Below, piece after piece: positions 54,326 through 63,518 of a stretch of 64,000 bases of DNA (position 1 is its first letter; each line of letters opens with the position of its first letter). A model generated the notes under the pieces. That model ran no database searches and was not told where the DNA came from. It saw only the letters and a program-made list of their open reading frames with translations. The translations under genes and the position numbers were made by a program. The DNA lies in contig NZ_VTTL01000005.1 in NCBI RefSeq assembly GCF_008364685.1, forward strand, positions 124,001 through 188,000, in the 5' to 3' direction. This DNA is from Xanthobacter oligotrophicus. GTDB lineage: Bacteria; Pseudomonadota; Alphaproteobacteria; Rhizobiales; Xanthobacteraceae.

Positions 54326-55354
54326 TCACTTCACCGCGTTCAGATAGGCTTCCGAGAAGGCCTTCTGGGCGGCTTCCATCTTGGCGTAGTCCACCGGTTT
54401 GGCGCGGGCATAGTCGGCGGCGGGCAGGAAGCGGCTGGCCACCTCCGGCGGCAGCTTGATGTCGCGGGCCGGCCGGAGGTAGGCCTTGGCCCACATGGTC
54501 TGGCCCTTGTCGGAGAGCACGTAGTCCAGCACCTTCTTGGCCGCCTCGGGGTGGGGGGCGCCCTTCACCATGGTCATCACATAGGGCACCACCACGCTGC
54601 CCTCGCAGGGGATGACGAATTCGAAGTGCCCCATGTCCGAGTAGCGGGCGCGGTAGGCGTTGAAGTCGTAGTCGAACAGGATGGGGATCTCGCCGGAAAC
54701 CACGCGGGCGTAGGAGGTCTGCTTCGGCACGATGGGCTGATTCGCCTGCAGCTTCTTGAAGTATTCGATGCCGGGCTTGAAGTCGTCCAGCGAGCCGCCC
54801 ATGGCGCCGTTCACGGCCACCGCGCCCACATAGCCCACGAAGGCGCTGGTGGGGTCGAGATAGCCCACGAGGCCCTTGTATTCGGGTTTCAGCAGGTCGG
54901 CCCAGCAGGCCGGAATGGGGGTGCCCCCGAGCGCATCCTTGTTCACGAACAGGCCGAGCGTGCCGGAATGGATGGTGAACCAGTTGCCGTCCTTGTCCTT
55001 CAGCCCGGCCGGGATCTCGGCGAAGCCCTTGGGCTCGTAGGGCTGGGTGACGCCGGCGTCCTTGGCCTTGATGCCGAAGGTGACGCCCAGATAGGCCACG
55101 TCCGCCACCGGGCTCGCCTTCTCGGCGATGATCTGGGTGAGGGACTGGCCGGAATTCTTGTTGTCCTGCGGCACGTCGATGCCGGTGTCGGCCTTGATGG
55201 CCTTCAGCATGCTGCCCCAGTCGGCCCATTCGGGCGGACAATTGTAGCAGATGGCGTCCGCCGCGGCGGCAGGTCGGCCGGCGAGGGGAAGCGTCGCGAG
55301 GGCGAGCGCGGCGAAGGCGCCGGCTTTGAGGAGGCGGGGAAGGGTGGGGCGCAT
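54326..55354 (-). CDS. ABC transporter periplasmic solute-binding protein
   Basis: A 342-residue protein with a signal peptide (about 1-32, AAAA). The mature chain begins DAICYNCPPEWADWG and has a type-2 periplasmic binding fold of the AfuA/FutA/PotD class (VADVAYLGVTFGIKAKDAG, PILFDYDFNAYRARY, EGSVVVPYVMTMVKGAPHPEAAKKVLDYVL). Such proteins bind ferric iron, polyamines, thiamine or phosphonates. The linked phosphodiesterase makes a phosphodiester or phosphonate more likely than iron. Confidence 0.88.
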   Translation of the reverse strand: MRPTLPRLLKAGAFAALALATLPLAGRPAAAADAICYNCPPEWADWGSMLKAIKADTGIDVPQDNKNSGQSLTQIIAEKASPVADVAYLGVTFGIKAKDAGVTQPYEPKGFAEIPAGLKDKDGNWFTIHSGTLGLFVNKDALGGTPIPACWADLLKPEYKGLVGYLDPTSAFVGYVGAVAVNGAMGGSLDDFKPGIEYFKKLQANQPIVPKQTSYARVVSGEIPILFDYDFNAYRARYSDMGHFEFVIPCEGSVVVPYVMTMVKGAPHPEAAKKVLDYVLSDKGQTMWAKAYLRPARDIKLPPEVASRFLPAADYARAKPVDYAKMEAAQKAFSEAYLNAVK

Positions 55355-55421
55355 GGCTGGCCTCGGGAGAAGGAAGGGGCTTGCCGGGTTGCCGCGGGAT
55401 GGCGGCTTCCGGCTCCAAACT

Positions 55422-56486
55422 CTAGGAAAGAGAACGCGTTAACCGGTCGGCTTGCGATCCAATCGGATCGGCGGCTCCTCTGGGAGCGAGCGTTCCGCCG
55501 GGGCGGAGCGTGAAGGGCAGGTGCTCGACGCGGGGCGCGGCGCCCGCCTCGATCATGGTGAAGAGCATCGCCACGGCGTGCGCGCCCATGAGGCGGGTGG
55601 GCGTGTCCACCGTGGCGAGGGTGGGGTGGACGGCGCCGCCCAGGGCGATGCCGTCGAAGCCGGCGACCGAGACGTCGTCCGGCACGCGGAGCCCCAGCGT
55701 GCGCAGGGCGCCGACCACGGAGAGGGCGAGCAGGTCGTTGGAGCAGAGCGCCGCCGTGGGGGGCGCTCCGGCACAGAAGAGGCCGGCGAGGGCCTCGGCA
55801 TGGCTCGGCGCATCGCCGAGATAATCGAGCTCGAGGGGAGCCTCGGGCTCAAGGCCCGCCGCTTCCATGGCGGCGCGGTAGCCCTCAAAGCGGCGGCGGG
55901 CACGATCGGAGGTCGCGAAGCGCCCGGCGAGATAGGCGATGCGCCGGTGCCCGGCCGCGATCATGGTCTCGGTGAGGGCGAAGGTGGCGGCGGCATTGTC
56001 CACGCATACGGCGGCCCGCCCGGGGCGGGTGGGCTCGTTATGGACCAGGACGTAGGGGATGCCCTCCGCGTCCAGCAGGTCGAGGGTGGCGTTCTCCGCG
56101 GCATCGGCAACGGTGAGGATGAGGCCGGCCACATTCTGGGCCACCAGCGTTTCCACCAGCTCGGCCTCGGCGCCGGGTTCGTAATCGGTGGCGGTGAGCA
56201 GCAGCGTGTGCTGCCGCTCCCGCGCCGCCGACTGCATGCCGGCGACCGAGGCGGCGAACACCGGATTGGTCAGGCTGGGGATGACCACGCCCAGCGTCCT
56301 GGTGCGCAACGTCTTCAGCGCGCGGCCGATCTCGCTCGGGCGGAAGCCGAGTTCGGCGACGGCCGCGCGCACGCGCGCTTCCACGGCGGGGCTGGTGGGG
56401 GCCGAGCGGTTGATGACCCGGCTGACGGTGGCGATGGAGCAGCCGGCGCGTTCGGCGACGGTGCGAATGGTGACGATGCGTGCCAT
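55422..56486 (-). CDS. LacI-family transcriptional regulator
   Basis: A 354-residue repressor: N-terminal HTH TIRTVAERAGCSIATVSRVINRS with the hinge helix RPSEIGRALKTLRT, then a periplasmic-binding-like effector domain (TLGVVIPSLTNPVFAASVAG, FDGIALGGAVHPTLATVDTP). It precedes the ABC operon by 67 bases on the same strand and should control it. Palindromes with central CG lie upstream of it and near its 3' end. Confidence 0.92.
   Translation of the reverse strand: MARIVTIRTVAERAGCSIATVSRVINRSAPTSPAVEARVRAAVAELGFRPSEIGRALKTLRTRTLGVVIPSLTNPVFAASVAGMQSAARERQHTLLLTATDYEPGAEAELVETLVAQNVAGLILTVADAAENATLDLLDAEGIPYVLVHNEPTRPGRAAVCVDNAAATFALTETMIAAGHRRIAYLAGRFATSDRARRRFEGYRAAMEAAGLEPEAPLELDYLGDAPSHAEALAGLFCAGAPPTAALCSNDLLALSVVGALRTLGLRVPDDVSVAGFDGIALGGAVHPTLATVDTPTRLMGAHAVAMLFTMIEAGAAPRVEHLPFTLRPGGTLAPRGAADPIGSQADRLTRSLS
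55433..55440. promoter_or_regulatory. Candidate LacI-type operator for the ABC operon
   Basis: AACGCGTT, a perfect palindrome with central CG inside the last codons of the lacI-type gene, 79-86 bases before the solute-binding protein start. Short, so only suggestive. Confidence 0.35.
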
Positions 56487-56527
56487 CGCGCGATCCTGAA
56501 GCCGCCGACTGGAGGCCGTCCAGTCCG

Positions 56528-56541
56528 TGAAATCGTTTTCA
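56528..56541. promoter_or_regulatory. LacI-type operator upstream of the regulator
   Basis: TGAAATCGTTTTCA matches its reverse complement at 12 of 14 positions, with the central CG typical of LacI-family operators. It lies 42-55 bases before the regulator start codon, suggesting autoregulation. Confidence 0.65.
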
Positions 56542-56735
56542 GGAACTTATTCTACATATCACGACAGGCATATGACCGGCCGCGCGATCCCTTGAAACGG
56601 GACCTCGGCAGGTGCTGGTCTCACCGTCTTTTCTATGACCACCTGCGCAAACGCAGACAGCGGGCGTGCCGGAGCACGCCCGCTGTGGGGAAGGGAGGAT
56701 CAAGGGCGGCGAGACTCCCTTCCTTCGCGGAGCCT

Positions 56736-57437
56736 CTACCTGGGCGGGAGGCGATCTGGGGGGCCGCGCCGACCGCCGGGCGGGGGCGGGACGAGGCCGG
56801 GCGGCGGTGACGGCAGAAGTGCCGGCTCGATCTGGGCCAGCCGCTGGAGCTGGTCCTCGGACAGGCGCGCCTTCAGGGTTTCCACCGCCTGCCGCAGCCG
56901 CGCGCCGGCCTTGCCGGCCTCCTCGTCGCGCACCGCAAGGGCTGTGACGAGGGCGAAGGGGGCGGGCGCCGCGGCGGATGCACCGGGCGGCGGGAAGGGC
57001 GCGCCCGCAGGGGGCGGAGGTGGAGGAAGGGCAGCCTGGAAGGCGTCGGTGAAGTCGCGCCAGGCGTCCATCTGGTTCGGCCGGACGCCGATGGCGGTTT
57101 CGGCGGCAGCCAAGGTCTGGGCGAGGCCCAGCGGTCCGCCGGGGGGCGGGCCACCGCGCGATCGGGCGGCGTCTCGCGGATGGCCGGGGCGCGGCGGCGT
57201 GCCGGCCTCGTCACCCAGGCCGGGTGGCGGCAGGTCCCGGGGCAGTTCCGGCGGCAGCGGCAGGCCTTCCATGGCGAGGGCCGCGACGCGCACCGGGGCG
57301 CCCGCGGCGGCCTGCGGTAGCCGGTCCTGCGTCTTCGAGGCGGCGGGGCCGGACATGGACGCAGCGAAGGCGCATCCCGCCACGAGGGCGAGGGTGACGC
57401 CCGCCAGGAGCTTGGAGCGCAGGGGCTTGAACGACAT
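56736..57437 (-). CDS. CpxP/Spy-like periplasmic protein, proline-rich
   Basis: A 233-residue protein with a signal peptide (about 1-26; GCAFAA resembles a lipobox only loosely). Proline-rich stretches flank helical segments LAQTLAAAETAIGVRPNQMDAWRDF and KAGARLRQAVETLKARLSEDQLQRL, the pattern of LTxxQ (Spy/CpxP) stress chaperones of rhizobia. It is divergent from a two-component system, the CpxP-CpxRA arrangement. ATG 57437 has AGGAGG at ideal spacing. Confidence 0.65.
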   Translation of the reverse strand: MSFKPLRSKLLAGVTLALVAGCAFAASMSGPAASKTQDRLPQAAAGAPVRVAALAMEGLPLPPELPRDLPPPGLGDEAGTPPRPGHPRDAARSRGGPPPGGPLGLAQTLAAAETAIGVRPNQMDAWRDFTDAFQAALPPPPPPAGAPFPPPGASAAAPAPFALVTALAVRDEEAGKAGARLRQAVETLKARLSEDQLQRLAQIEPALLPSPPPGLVPPPPGGRRGPPDRLPPR

Positions 57438-57637
57438 GGGGTGCCTCCTGTCTGTCTTCAGGTTGAAGGCACTTTCGCCCCGTCCCGTTGCTGGCGAAGG
57501 TCGGGACATGTCCCAAGGTGTCGGCGCGGGCCGAATTTGTATCGCAATGTTGCTCGAAGCCGGTGGGCAACGCTTCGATGCAATGGAGGGCGCGGCGGTG
57601 GCGCGTCTCCGCTAGACTCGGCGAAAAGGAGACGCCG

Positions 57638-58363
57638 GTGCAGTCCGAAGGCGCAACGCATATTCTCGTCGTCGACGACGATCTCGAAATCCGGAAATTG
57701 CTCGGGCGCTATCTGGCGGCCCAGGGCTTCCGCGTCACCACGGCCGGCGACGGGCGGGAGATGGAGGAGAAGCTCGCCACCCAGCGCATCGACTTCGTGG
57801 TGCTCGACCTGATGCTGCCGGACGCCTCCGGCCTCGATCTGTGCCGCGCCCTGCGCAACCGCTCGCGGATCCCCGTCATCCTGCTCACCGCGCTGAAGGA
57901 GGATGTGGACCGCATCATCGGGCTGGAGATCGGCGCCGACGATTATCTCGGCAAGCCGTTCAACCCGCGAGAGCTGGTGGCGCGCATCCGCGCCGTGCTC
58001 CGGCGCACCGGCGGGGCTGAGCCGGAGCCGGTAGCGGCCTCGGCCTTTCGCTTCGCTCGCTTCCGCGCGGAGCCGGAGCTGCGCCGCGTGACCGATGGCG
58101 AGGGGGTGGAGATCCAGCTCACCGGTGCCGAGTTCGACCTGCTGATGGCCTTCCTGGAGCGGCCGGGCCGTATCCTCTCCCGCGAGCAGTTGCTGGATAT
58201 CACCCGTGGCCGCGAGGCCGGGCCGTTCGACCGCTCGGTGGACGTGCTGGTGAGCCGCCTGCGGCGCAAGCTCGGCGACCAGGGCGCGTTCCAGATCCTG
58301 AAGACCCTGCGCAACGGCGGCTATCAGCTTGCGGTGCGGGTGGACCGGGAGGACGCCTCGTGA
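57638..58363 (+). CDS. OmpR-family response regulator
   Basis: A 241-residue regulator with a receiver domain (acidic D13-D15, phospho-acceptor D57 in VVLDLMLPD, T in LLTALKE, K in GKPF) and a C-terminal winged-helix DNA-binding domain (LTGAEFDLLMAFLERPGRILSREQLL, VDVLVSRLRRKLGD). The GTG start at 57638 follows AAGGAG; earlier in-frame codons lack a ribosome site. It overlaps the kinase gene by GTGA and so is coupled to it. Confidence 0.94.
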   Translation: MQSEGATHILVVDDDLEIRKLLGRYLAAQGFRVTTAGDGREMEEKLATQRIDFVVLDLMLPDASGLDLCRALRNRSRIPVILLTALKEDVDRIIGLEIGADDYLGKPFNPRELVARIRAVLRRTGGAEPEPVAASAFRFARFRAEPELRRVTDGEGVEIQLTGAEFDLLMAFLERPGRILSREQLLDITRGREAGPFDRSVDVLVSRLRRKLGDQGAFQILKTLRNGGYQLAVRVDREDAS

Positions 58364-59688
58364 GGACCCTGCGCGCACAGGTCACCGCGCTCCTGGTGGT
58401 GGCCGTTCTTGTGGTGACGGCTCTGGCCAATGTCGCCTCCTTCTTCCTGACCCGTCCGGAGTGGCCGCTTCAGGGACGGGGGGCCGAGAACGCTCAGGAA
58501 CTGGCCGTGATCGCCGATCTGGCGGCCTCCGCGCCCACCACGGGAACCGCGACCGGGGCAGGCCCCACGCAACCCGGCGGCGGGCGAGCGGTGATCCAGC
58601 CGGCGCCGCCCGAGGGCGAGATCGATCCCGAGGCCACGCGCATGCTGGCCGAAGGTCTCGCCCGCCTCGGCCGGACCATGCCGGTGCGGGTGTTTCGCCC
58701 GGGGCCTGAGGGGCAGCCGGGCCCCGATGGTCCGTCGCTCACCGCGCTGGGCCTTGCCGACGGCCGCTGGCTGGTGCTTCAGCGGCGCTTCGGCCCCATG
58801 CGCCCGCCCCCCGGCCCGCCGGGCGGTACGTTCGGTTTCGCCACCTGGCTCGCCTTCATGGTGGCGGGGGTGACGCTGGTGGTGGTATTCGCCGTCCGCC
58901 GGCTGACGAAGCCTTTGTCCCTGATCGAGGAGGCGGCCGGACGCATCGGCCCCGACGGCGAACTGCCGGTGTTGCCCGAGGAGGGGCCGGCCGAGGTGCG
59001 CGCGGCGGCCGCCGCCATCAACCGCCTGTCGGCCCGCCTGAAGGTGGCCATGGACAGCCGCATGCGCATCGTGGCCGGCGCCGCCCATGATCTGCGCACC
59101 CCGCTCACCCGCATGCGCCTGCGCGCCGAGTTCATCCCCGACGACGAGGAACGTGCCCAGTGGCTCTCCGACCTGGAGGAACTGGACCGCATCGCGGACA
59201 GTGCCATCCGGCTGGTGCGCGAGGAGGTGGAGGGGGGCCCGGAGGAGATCGTGCGTCTCGACGATCTGGTGGATGGCGTGGTGGCAGAGGTGGCCGAGGC
59301 GCGGCGACCCGTCCGCCTGGTCGGCGCGTCACCGGCGGCGGTGCGCGGGCGGCCCCTGTCGCTGAAGCGGGCGGTGCGCAATCTGGTGGTCAACGCCGCG
59401 ACCCATGGCGGCGGTGCGCGGGTGGCCGTCAGCGCCGAGGCGGGCCGGGTGGTATTGCTGATCGAGGATGACGGCCCCGGCATTCCGGAGGCGCTGATGG
59501 GGCAGGTGTTCGAGCCGTTCTTCCGGGTAGATCCGGCGCGTCAGGTCAAGATTCCCGGCGCGGGGCTGGGCCTTGCCATCGCCAACGAGATCGTCTCGCG
59601 CCACGGCGGCCGCCTCACCCTCGCCAACCGGCCGGGCGGCGGCCTGTTGCAGCGGGTGGACCTGCCGGGGGTGGCCGTGGAGGGCTGA
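58360..59688 (+). CDS. Sensor histidine kinase
   Basis: A 442-residue kinase with two membrane segments (about 8-30 and 160-180) enclosing a proline-rich periplasmic domain of about 130 residues. A HAMP linker (RRLTKPLSLIEEAAGRI) follows, then the H-box AGAAHDLRTPLTRMRL with H243, N-box RNLVVNAATHGG, and G1/G2 boxes IEDDGPGIP and GAGLGLAIANEIV. It probably senses envelope stress, given the divergent CpxP-like gene. Confidence 0.94.
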   Translation: MRTLRAQVTALLVVAVLVVTALANVASFFLTRPEWPLQGRGAENAQELAVIADLAASAPTTGTATGAGPTQPGGGRAVIQPAPPEGEIDPEATRMLAEGLARLGRTMPVRVFRPGPEGQPGPDGPSLTALGLADGRWLVLQRRFGPMRPPPGPPGGTFGFATWLAFMVAGVTLVVVFAVRRLTKPLSLIEEAAGRIGPDGELPVLPEEGPAEVRAAAAAINRLSARLKVAMDSRMRIVAGAAHDLRTPLTRMRLRAEFIPDDEERAQWLSDLEELDRIADSAIRLVREEVEGGPEEIVRLDDLVDGVVAEVAEARRPVRLVGASPAAVRGRPLSLKRAVRNLVVNAATHGGGARVAVSAEAGRVVLLIEDDGPGIPEALMGQVFEPFFRVDPARQVKIPGAGLGLAIANEIVSRHGGRLTLANRPGGGLLQRVDLPGVAVEG

Positions 59689-59749
59689 GGGCGCGCGGCA
59701 CCGACGCGCCTCAAGCGCAGGCAAGGGCGGCCGGGGCCGCCCCGCGCTC

Positions 59750-60631
<882 letters not shown>

Positions 60632-60714
60632 GATTCTCTCGTTTCACCTTGATGCCGGGGGGAGGAGCCGGCGCCCCTGATGGCAGCGGCCGGAGCGTGC
60701 CCGGCCGCTTGTTT

Positions 60715-60765
60715 CTAGAGCATTTTCGCGCCGCGTTGAATGGGGGCACCGCGCGCGAAAACGCT
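60715..60765. repeat. Short intergenic hairpin repeat, copy D
   Basis: It begins CTAGAGCATTTTC, as repeat copies A and E. AGCATTTTCGCGC (60719-60731) pairs with 60753-60765 at 12 of 13 positions. It sits just after the etfA stop and may terminate etfBA. A second perfect 9-bp hairpin (AGCGGCCGG, 60685-60709) lies next to it. Confidence 0.65.
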
Positions 60766-60771
60766 TTGGCC

Positions 60772-61716
60772 TTATCCCTTCGCCTTGGCGAGTTCCGCCT
60801 TCAGCTCGGGGATGACGGTGTTGATGTCGCCCACGAGCCCGTAGTCGGCCACCTGGAAGATGGGGGCCTCCTCGTCCTTGTTGACGGCGACGATGACCTT
60901 GCTGTCCTTCATGCCGGCCAGATGCTGGATGGCGCCGGAAATGCCGAGCGCGATGTACAGCTCGGGCGCCACCACCTTGCCGGTCTGGCCCACCTGCCAG
61001 TCGTTCGGCGCGTAGCCCGCGTCAACGGCGGCGCGCGAGGCGCCCACCGCGGCGCCCAGCACGTCCGCCAGCGGCTCGATCAATTCCGCGAACTTCTCCC
61101 GCGAGCCCAGGGCGCGGCCGCCGGAGACGATGATCTTCGCTGCCGTCAGCTCCGGACGGTCGGAGGCCGCGATGGTCTCCTCCACGAAGGTGGAGACGCC
61201 GGGATCGGCCACCGCCGCGACAGCCTCCACAGCCGCCGAGCCGCCCTCGCCGGTGGCGGCGAAGGAGGCGGTGCGCACCGTGATGACCTTCTTGGCGTCC
61301 GAGGACTTCACGGTCTGGATGGCGTTGCCGGCATAGATGGGCCGCTCGAAAGTGTCGGGGGCCACCACCTTGGTGATGTCGGAGACCTGCATCACGTCCA
61401 GCAGGGCGGCCACGCGCGGCAGCACGTTCTTGGCCACCGCGGTGGAGGGACCGACGATGGCGTCGTAGCCGGGAGCCAGCGCCACGATGAGGGCGGCCAG
61501 CGGCTCGGCGAGGCGATGGGCATAGAGCGCATCGTCCGCCAGCAGCACCTTCTCGACGCCGGCGAGCTTGGCCGCGGCGTCGGCGACGCCCTTGGCGTTC
61601 TGGCCGGCCACCAGGATGTGCACCGGGCCGCCGAGGGCGGCCGCGGCGGAGAGTGCCTTGGCGGTGACGCCGTTGAGAGCCGAATTGTCGTGTTCGGCGA
61701 GCAGCAAAGTTGCCAT
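60772..61716 (-). CDS. etfA: Electron transfer flavoprotein alpha subunit
   Basis: A 314-residue subunit. The C-terminal FAD-binding domain is marked by [54 protein letters not shown] and [19 protein letters not shown]. It carries electrons from acyl-CoA dehydrogenases to ETF-quinone oxidoreductase. Start shares one base with the etfB stop. Confidence 0.97.
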   Translation of the reverse strand: MATLLLAEHDNSALNGVTAKALSAAAALGGPVHILVAGQNAKGVADAAAKLAGVEKVLLADDALYAHRLAEPLAALIVALAPGYDAIVGPSTAVAKNVLPRVAALLDVMQVSDITKVVAPDTFERPIYAGNAIQTVKSSDAKKVITVRTASFAATGEGGSAAVEAVAAVADPGVSTFVEETIAASDRPELTAAKIIVSGGRALGSREKFAELIEPLADVLGAAVGASRAAVDAGYAPNDWQVGQTGKVVAPELYIALGISGAIQHLAGMKDSKVIVAVNKDEEAPIFQVADYGLVGDINTVIPELKAELAKAKG

Positions 61717-62465
61717 CAGATCACCCCCGCCTCATCCTTGAGCTTCGCCACCAGCTCGGCCACCGAGCCCACCTTCACGCCCGCCTTGCGGCCCGCAGGT
61801 TCCGCGGTGGAGAGCACGGTGAGGCGCGGGGCGACGTCCACGCCGTAATCGGCGGGCGTCTTGTCGGCGATGGGCTTCTTCTTCGCCTTCATGATGTTGG
61901 GCAGCGAGGCATAACGCGGCTCGTTGAGGCGCAGGTCCGTCGTGACGATGGCCGGGCCGTTGAGTTTCACGGTCTGCAGGCCGCCGTCGATCTCGCGGGT
62001 GACGGCGACGCCGCCGTCCTCGACCACGACCTTGGAGGCGAAGGTGCCCTGGGGCCAGCCCAGCAGGGCGGCGAGCATCTGGCCGGTCTGGTTGCAGTCG
62101 TCGTCGATGGCCTGCTTGCCGAGGATGACGAGGCCGGGGGCTTCCTCGCCCACCACGCCCTTGAGGATCTTGGCCACCGCGAGCGGTTCCACCACGCCGT
62201 CGACCTTCACCAGGATGCCGCGGTCGGCGCCCATGGCCAGCGCCGTGCGCAGGGTTTCGGAGGCTTGGGCCGGGCCGATGGAGACGGCGATCACCTCGGT
62301 AGCCTTGCCGGCTTCCTTCAGGCGGAGCGCCTCTTCCACCGCGATCTCGTCGAACGGGTTCATGGACATCTTGACGTTGGCGAGCTCCACGCCCGACCCG
62401 TCCGATTTCACCCGGACCTTCACGTTGTAATCCACCACCCGCTTAACGGGCACCAGGATCTTCAT
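61716..62465 (-). CDS. etfB: Electron transfer flavoprotein beta subunit
   Basis: A 249-residue subunit with AMP-binding region. It begins [19 protein letters not shown], and [38 protein letters not shown] and [24 protein letters not shown] are diagnostic. It precedes etfA in a translationally coupled pair. The ATG at 62465 is the standard N-terminus; upstream residues in frame are not conserved. Confidence 0.97.
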   Translation of the reverse strand: MKILVPVKRVVDYNVKVRVKSDGSGVELANVKMSMNPFDEIAVEEALRLKEAGKATEVIAVSIGPAQASETLRTALAMGADRGILVKVDGVVEPLAVAKILKGVVGEEAPGLVILGKQAIDDDCNQTGQMLAALLGWPQGTFASKVVVEDGGVAVTREIDGGLQTVKLNGPAIVTTDLRLNEPRYASLPNIMKAKKKPIADKTPADYGVDVAPRLTVLSTAEPAGRKAGVKVGSVAELVAKLKDEAGVI

Positions 62466-62645
62466 AGAGGCGTGCTCCCCGTTCCCGAAATATTGACCGG
62501 CGGTCGAAAAATCGCGCCGGTCTTCCAGTCTTCCGCGTCGTCCCTGCATTGCAGCATTTTGTGCGGGCCGGCAACGTAGGAGGGGCCAGAAAGTGTGTCA
62601 ACGCTCGCGCTTTCAAGGTCTCCTAAAGTCGGCCTCGTCGCCCTT

Positions 62646-63377
62646 TCACGGCTCGTTCTTGCGCGGCGCCGGGCGGCTCGGTACGCCGGAGGGATCGGGA
62701 TCCAGAAGCGCCACCCCGCGCTGACGCATCACCGTCACCAGCAGCGCGCCGGCAAGGAAGCCGCCCACATGGGCCCACCAGGCGGTGTCGTGGTCGTCGC
62801 TCACCAGGATCTGCCAGATCTGGAGCGTGAACCACGCGCCTATGGCCCAGTAGGCCGGCACGCGCAGCGGGATCTTCATGAGCACCAGCGCCCACAGGCG
62901 GATGTTGGGGTGCAGGACCAGATAGGCCGCGATCACTCCCGCCACCGCGCCGGAGGCTCCCACCAGCGGCGCTTCCGAGGCGGGGTTCGCCAGCACGTGG
63001 GCGCTCGCCGCCAGCGCGCCGCATAACAGATAGAAGGCGAGGAAGCGGATGTGGCCGAGCGCGTCTTCCACGTTGTCGCCGAACACGAACAGGAACGCCA
63101 TGTTGCCGATGAGGTGCAGCCAGCCGCCGTGCAGGAACATGTAGGTGACAAGGCTGAACGGCGCGGGAATGCGCGCATAGCCTTCCGGCAGCACCGCTTC
63201 CCCCGTCACGACCGCCGGAATGGTGCCGAAGGTCAGCGTGCCGGCCTCGCTTACCGTCCCGAAGGCGCCGTGCTGCAGCGCCAGGAACACGAACAGGTTG
63301 AGCGCCAGCAGCGCCCAGGTGACGTAGGCGTGCCGCACATGCTCCAGCGGGTTGGCGTCGGCGATGGGGAGGAACAT
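62646..63377 (-). CDS. Rhomboid-family intramembrane serine protease
   Basis: A 243-residue membrane protein with six helices. The catalytic Ser142 is in GASGAVAG and His203 in WWAHVGGF. The first loop HGGWLHLIGNMAFLFVFGD has the conserved His-Asn of the rhomboid fold. It cleaves membrane proteins within helices; the substrate is unknown. Its place upstream of etfBA on the same strand, with a 180-base gap, is common in rhizobia. Confidence 0.93.
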   Translation of the reverse strand: MFLPIADANPLEHVRHAYVTWALLALNLFVFLALQHGAFGTVSEAGTLTFGTIPAVVTGEAVLPEGYARIPAPFSLVTYMFLHGGWLHLIGNMAFLFVFGDNVEDALGHIRFLAFYLLCGALAASAHVLANPASEAPLVGASGAVAGVIAAYLVLHPNIRLWALVLMKIPLRVPAYWAIGAWFTLQIWQILVSDDHDTAWWAHVGGFLAGALLVTVMRQRGVALLDPDPSGVPSRPAPRKNEP

Positions 63378-63425
63378 GGCCCAGGGTCTTCCACGGGCGC
63401 CCGGTGCGCGCCCATGGCCTGAAGC

Positions 63426-63474
63426 CTAGAGCATTTTCGGATGGAGGAGGCAGCGGTTCGCCGGAAGAAAATGC
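63426..63474. repeat. Short intergenic hairpin repeat, copy E
   Basis: It begins CTAGAGCATTTTC (63426-63438), identical to copy D. GCATTTTC pairs with GAAAATGC at 63467-63474. It lies between the rhomboid and adenosyltransferase genes. Confidence 0.6.
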
Positions 63475-63518
63475 GCCGGGATGACGCACAGGAAGAGCCG
63501 CTCCGCCCCGCCTCATCC

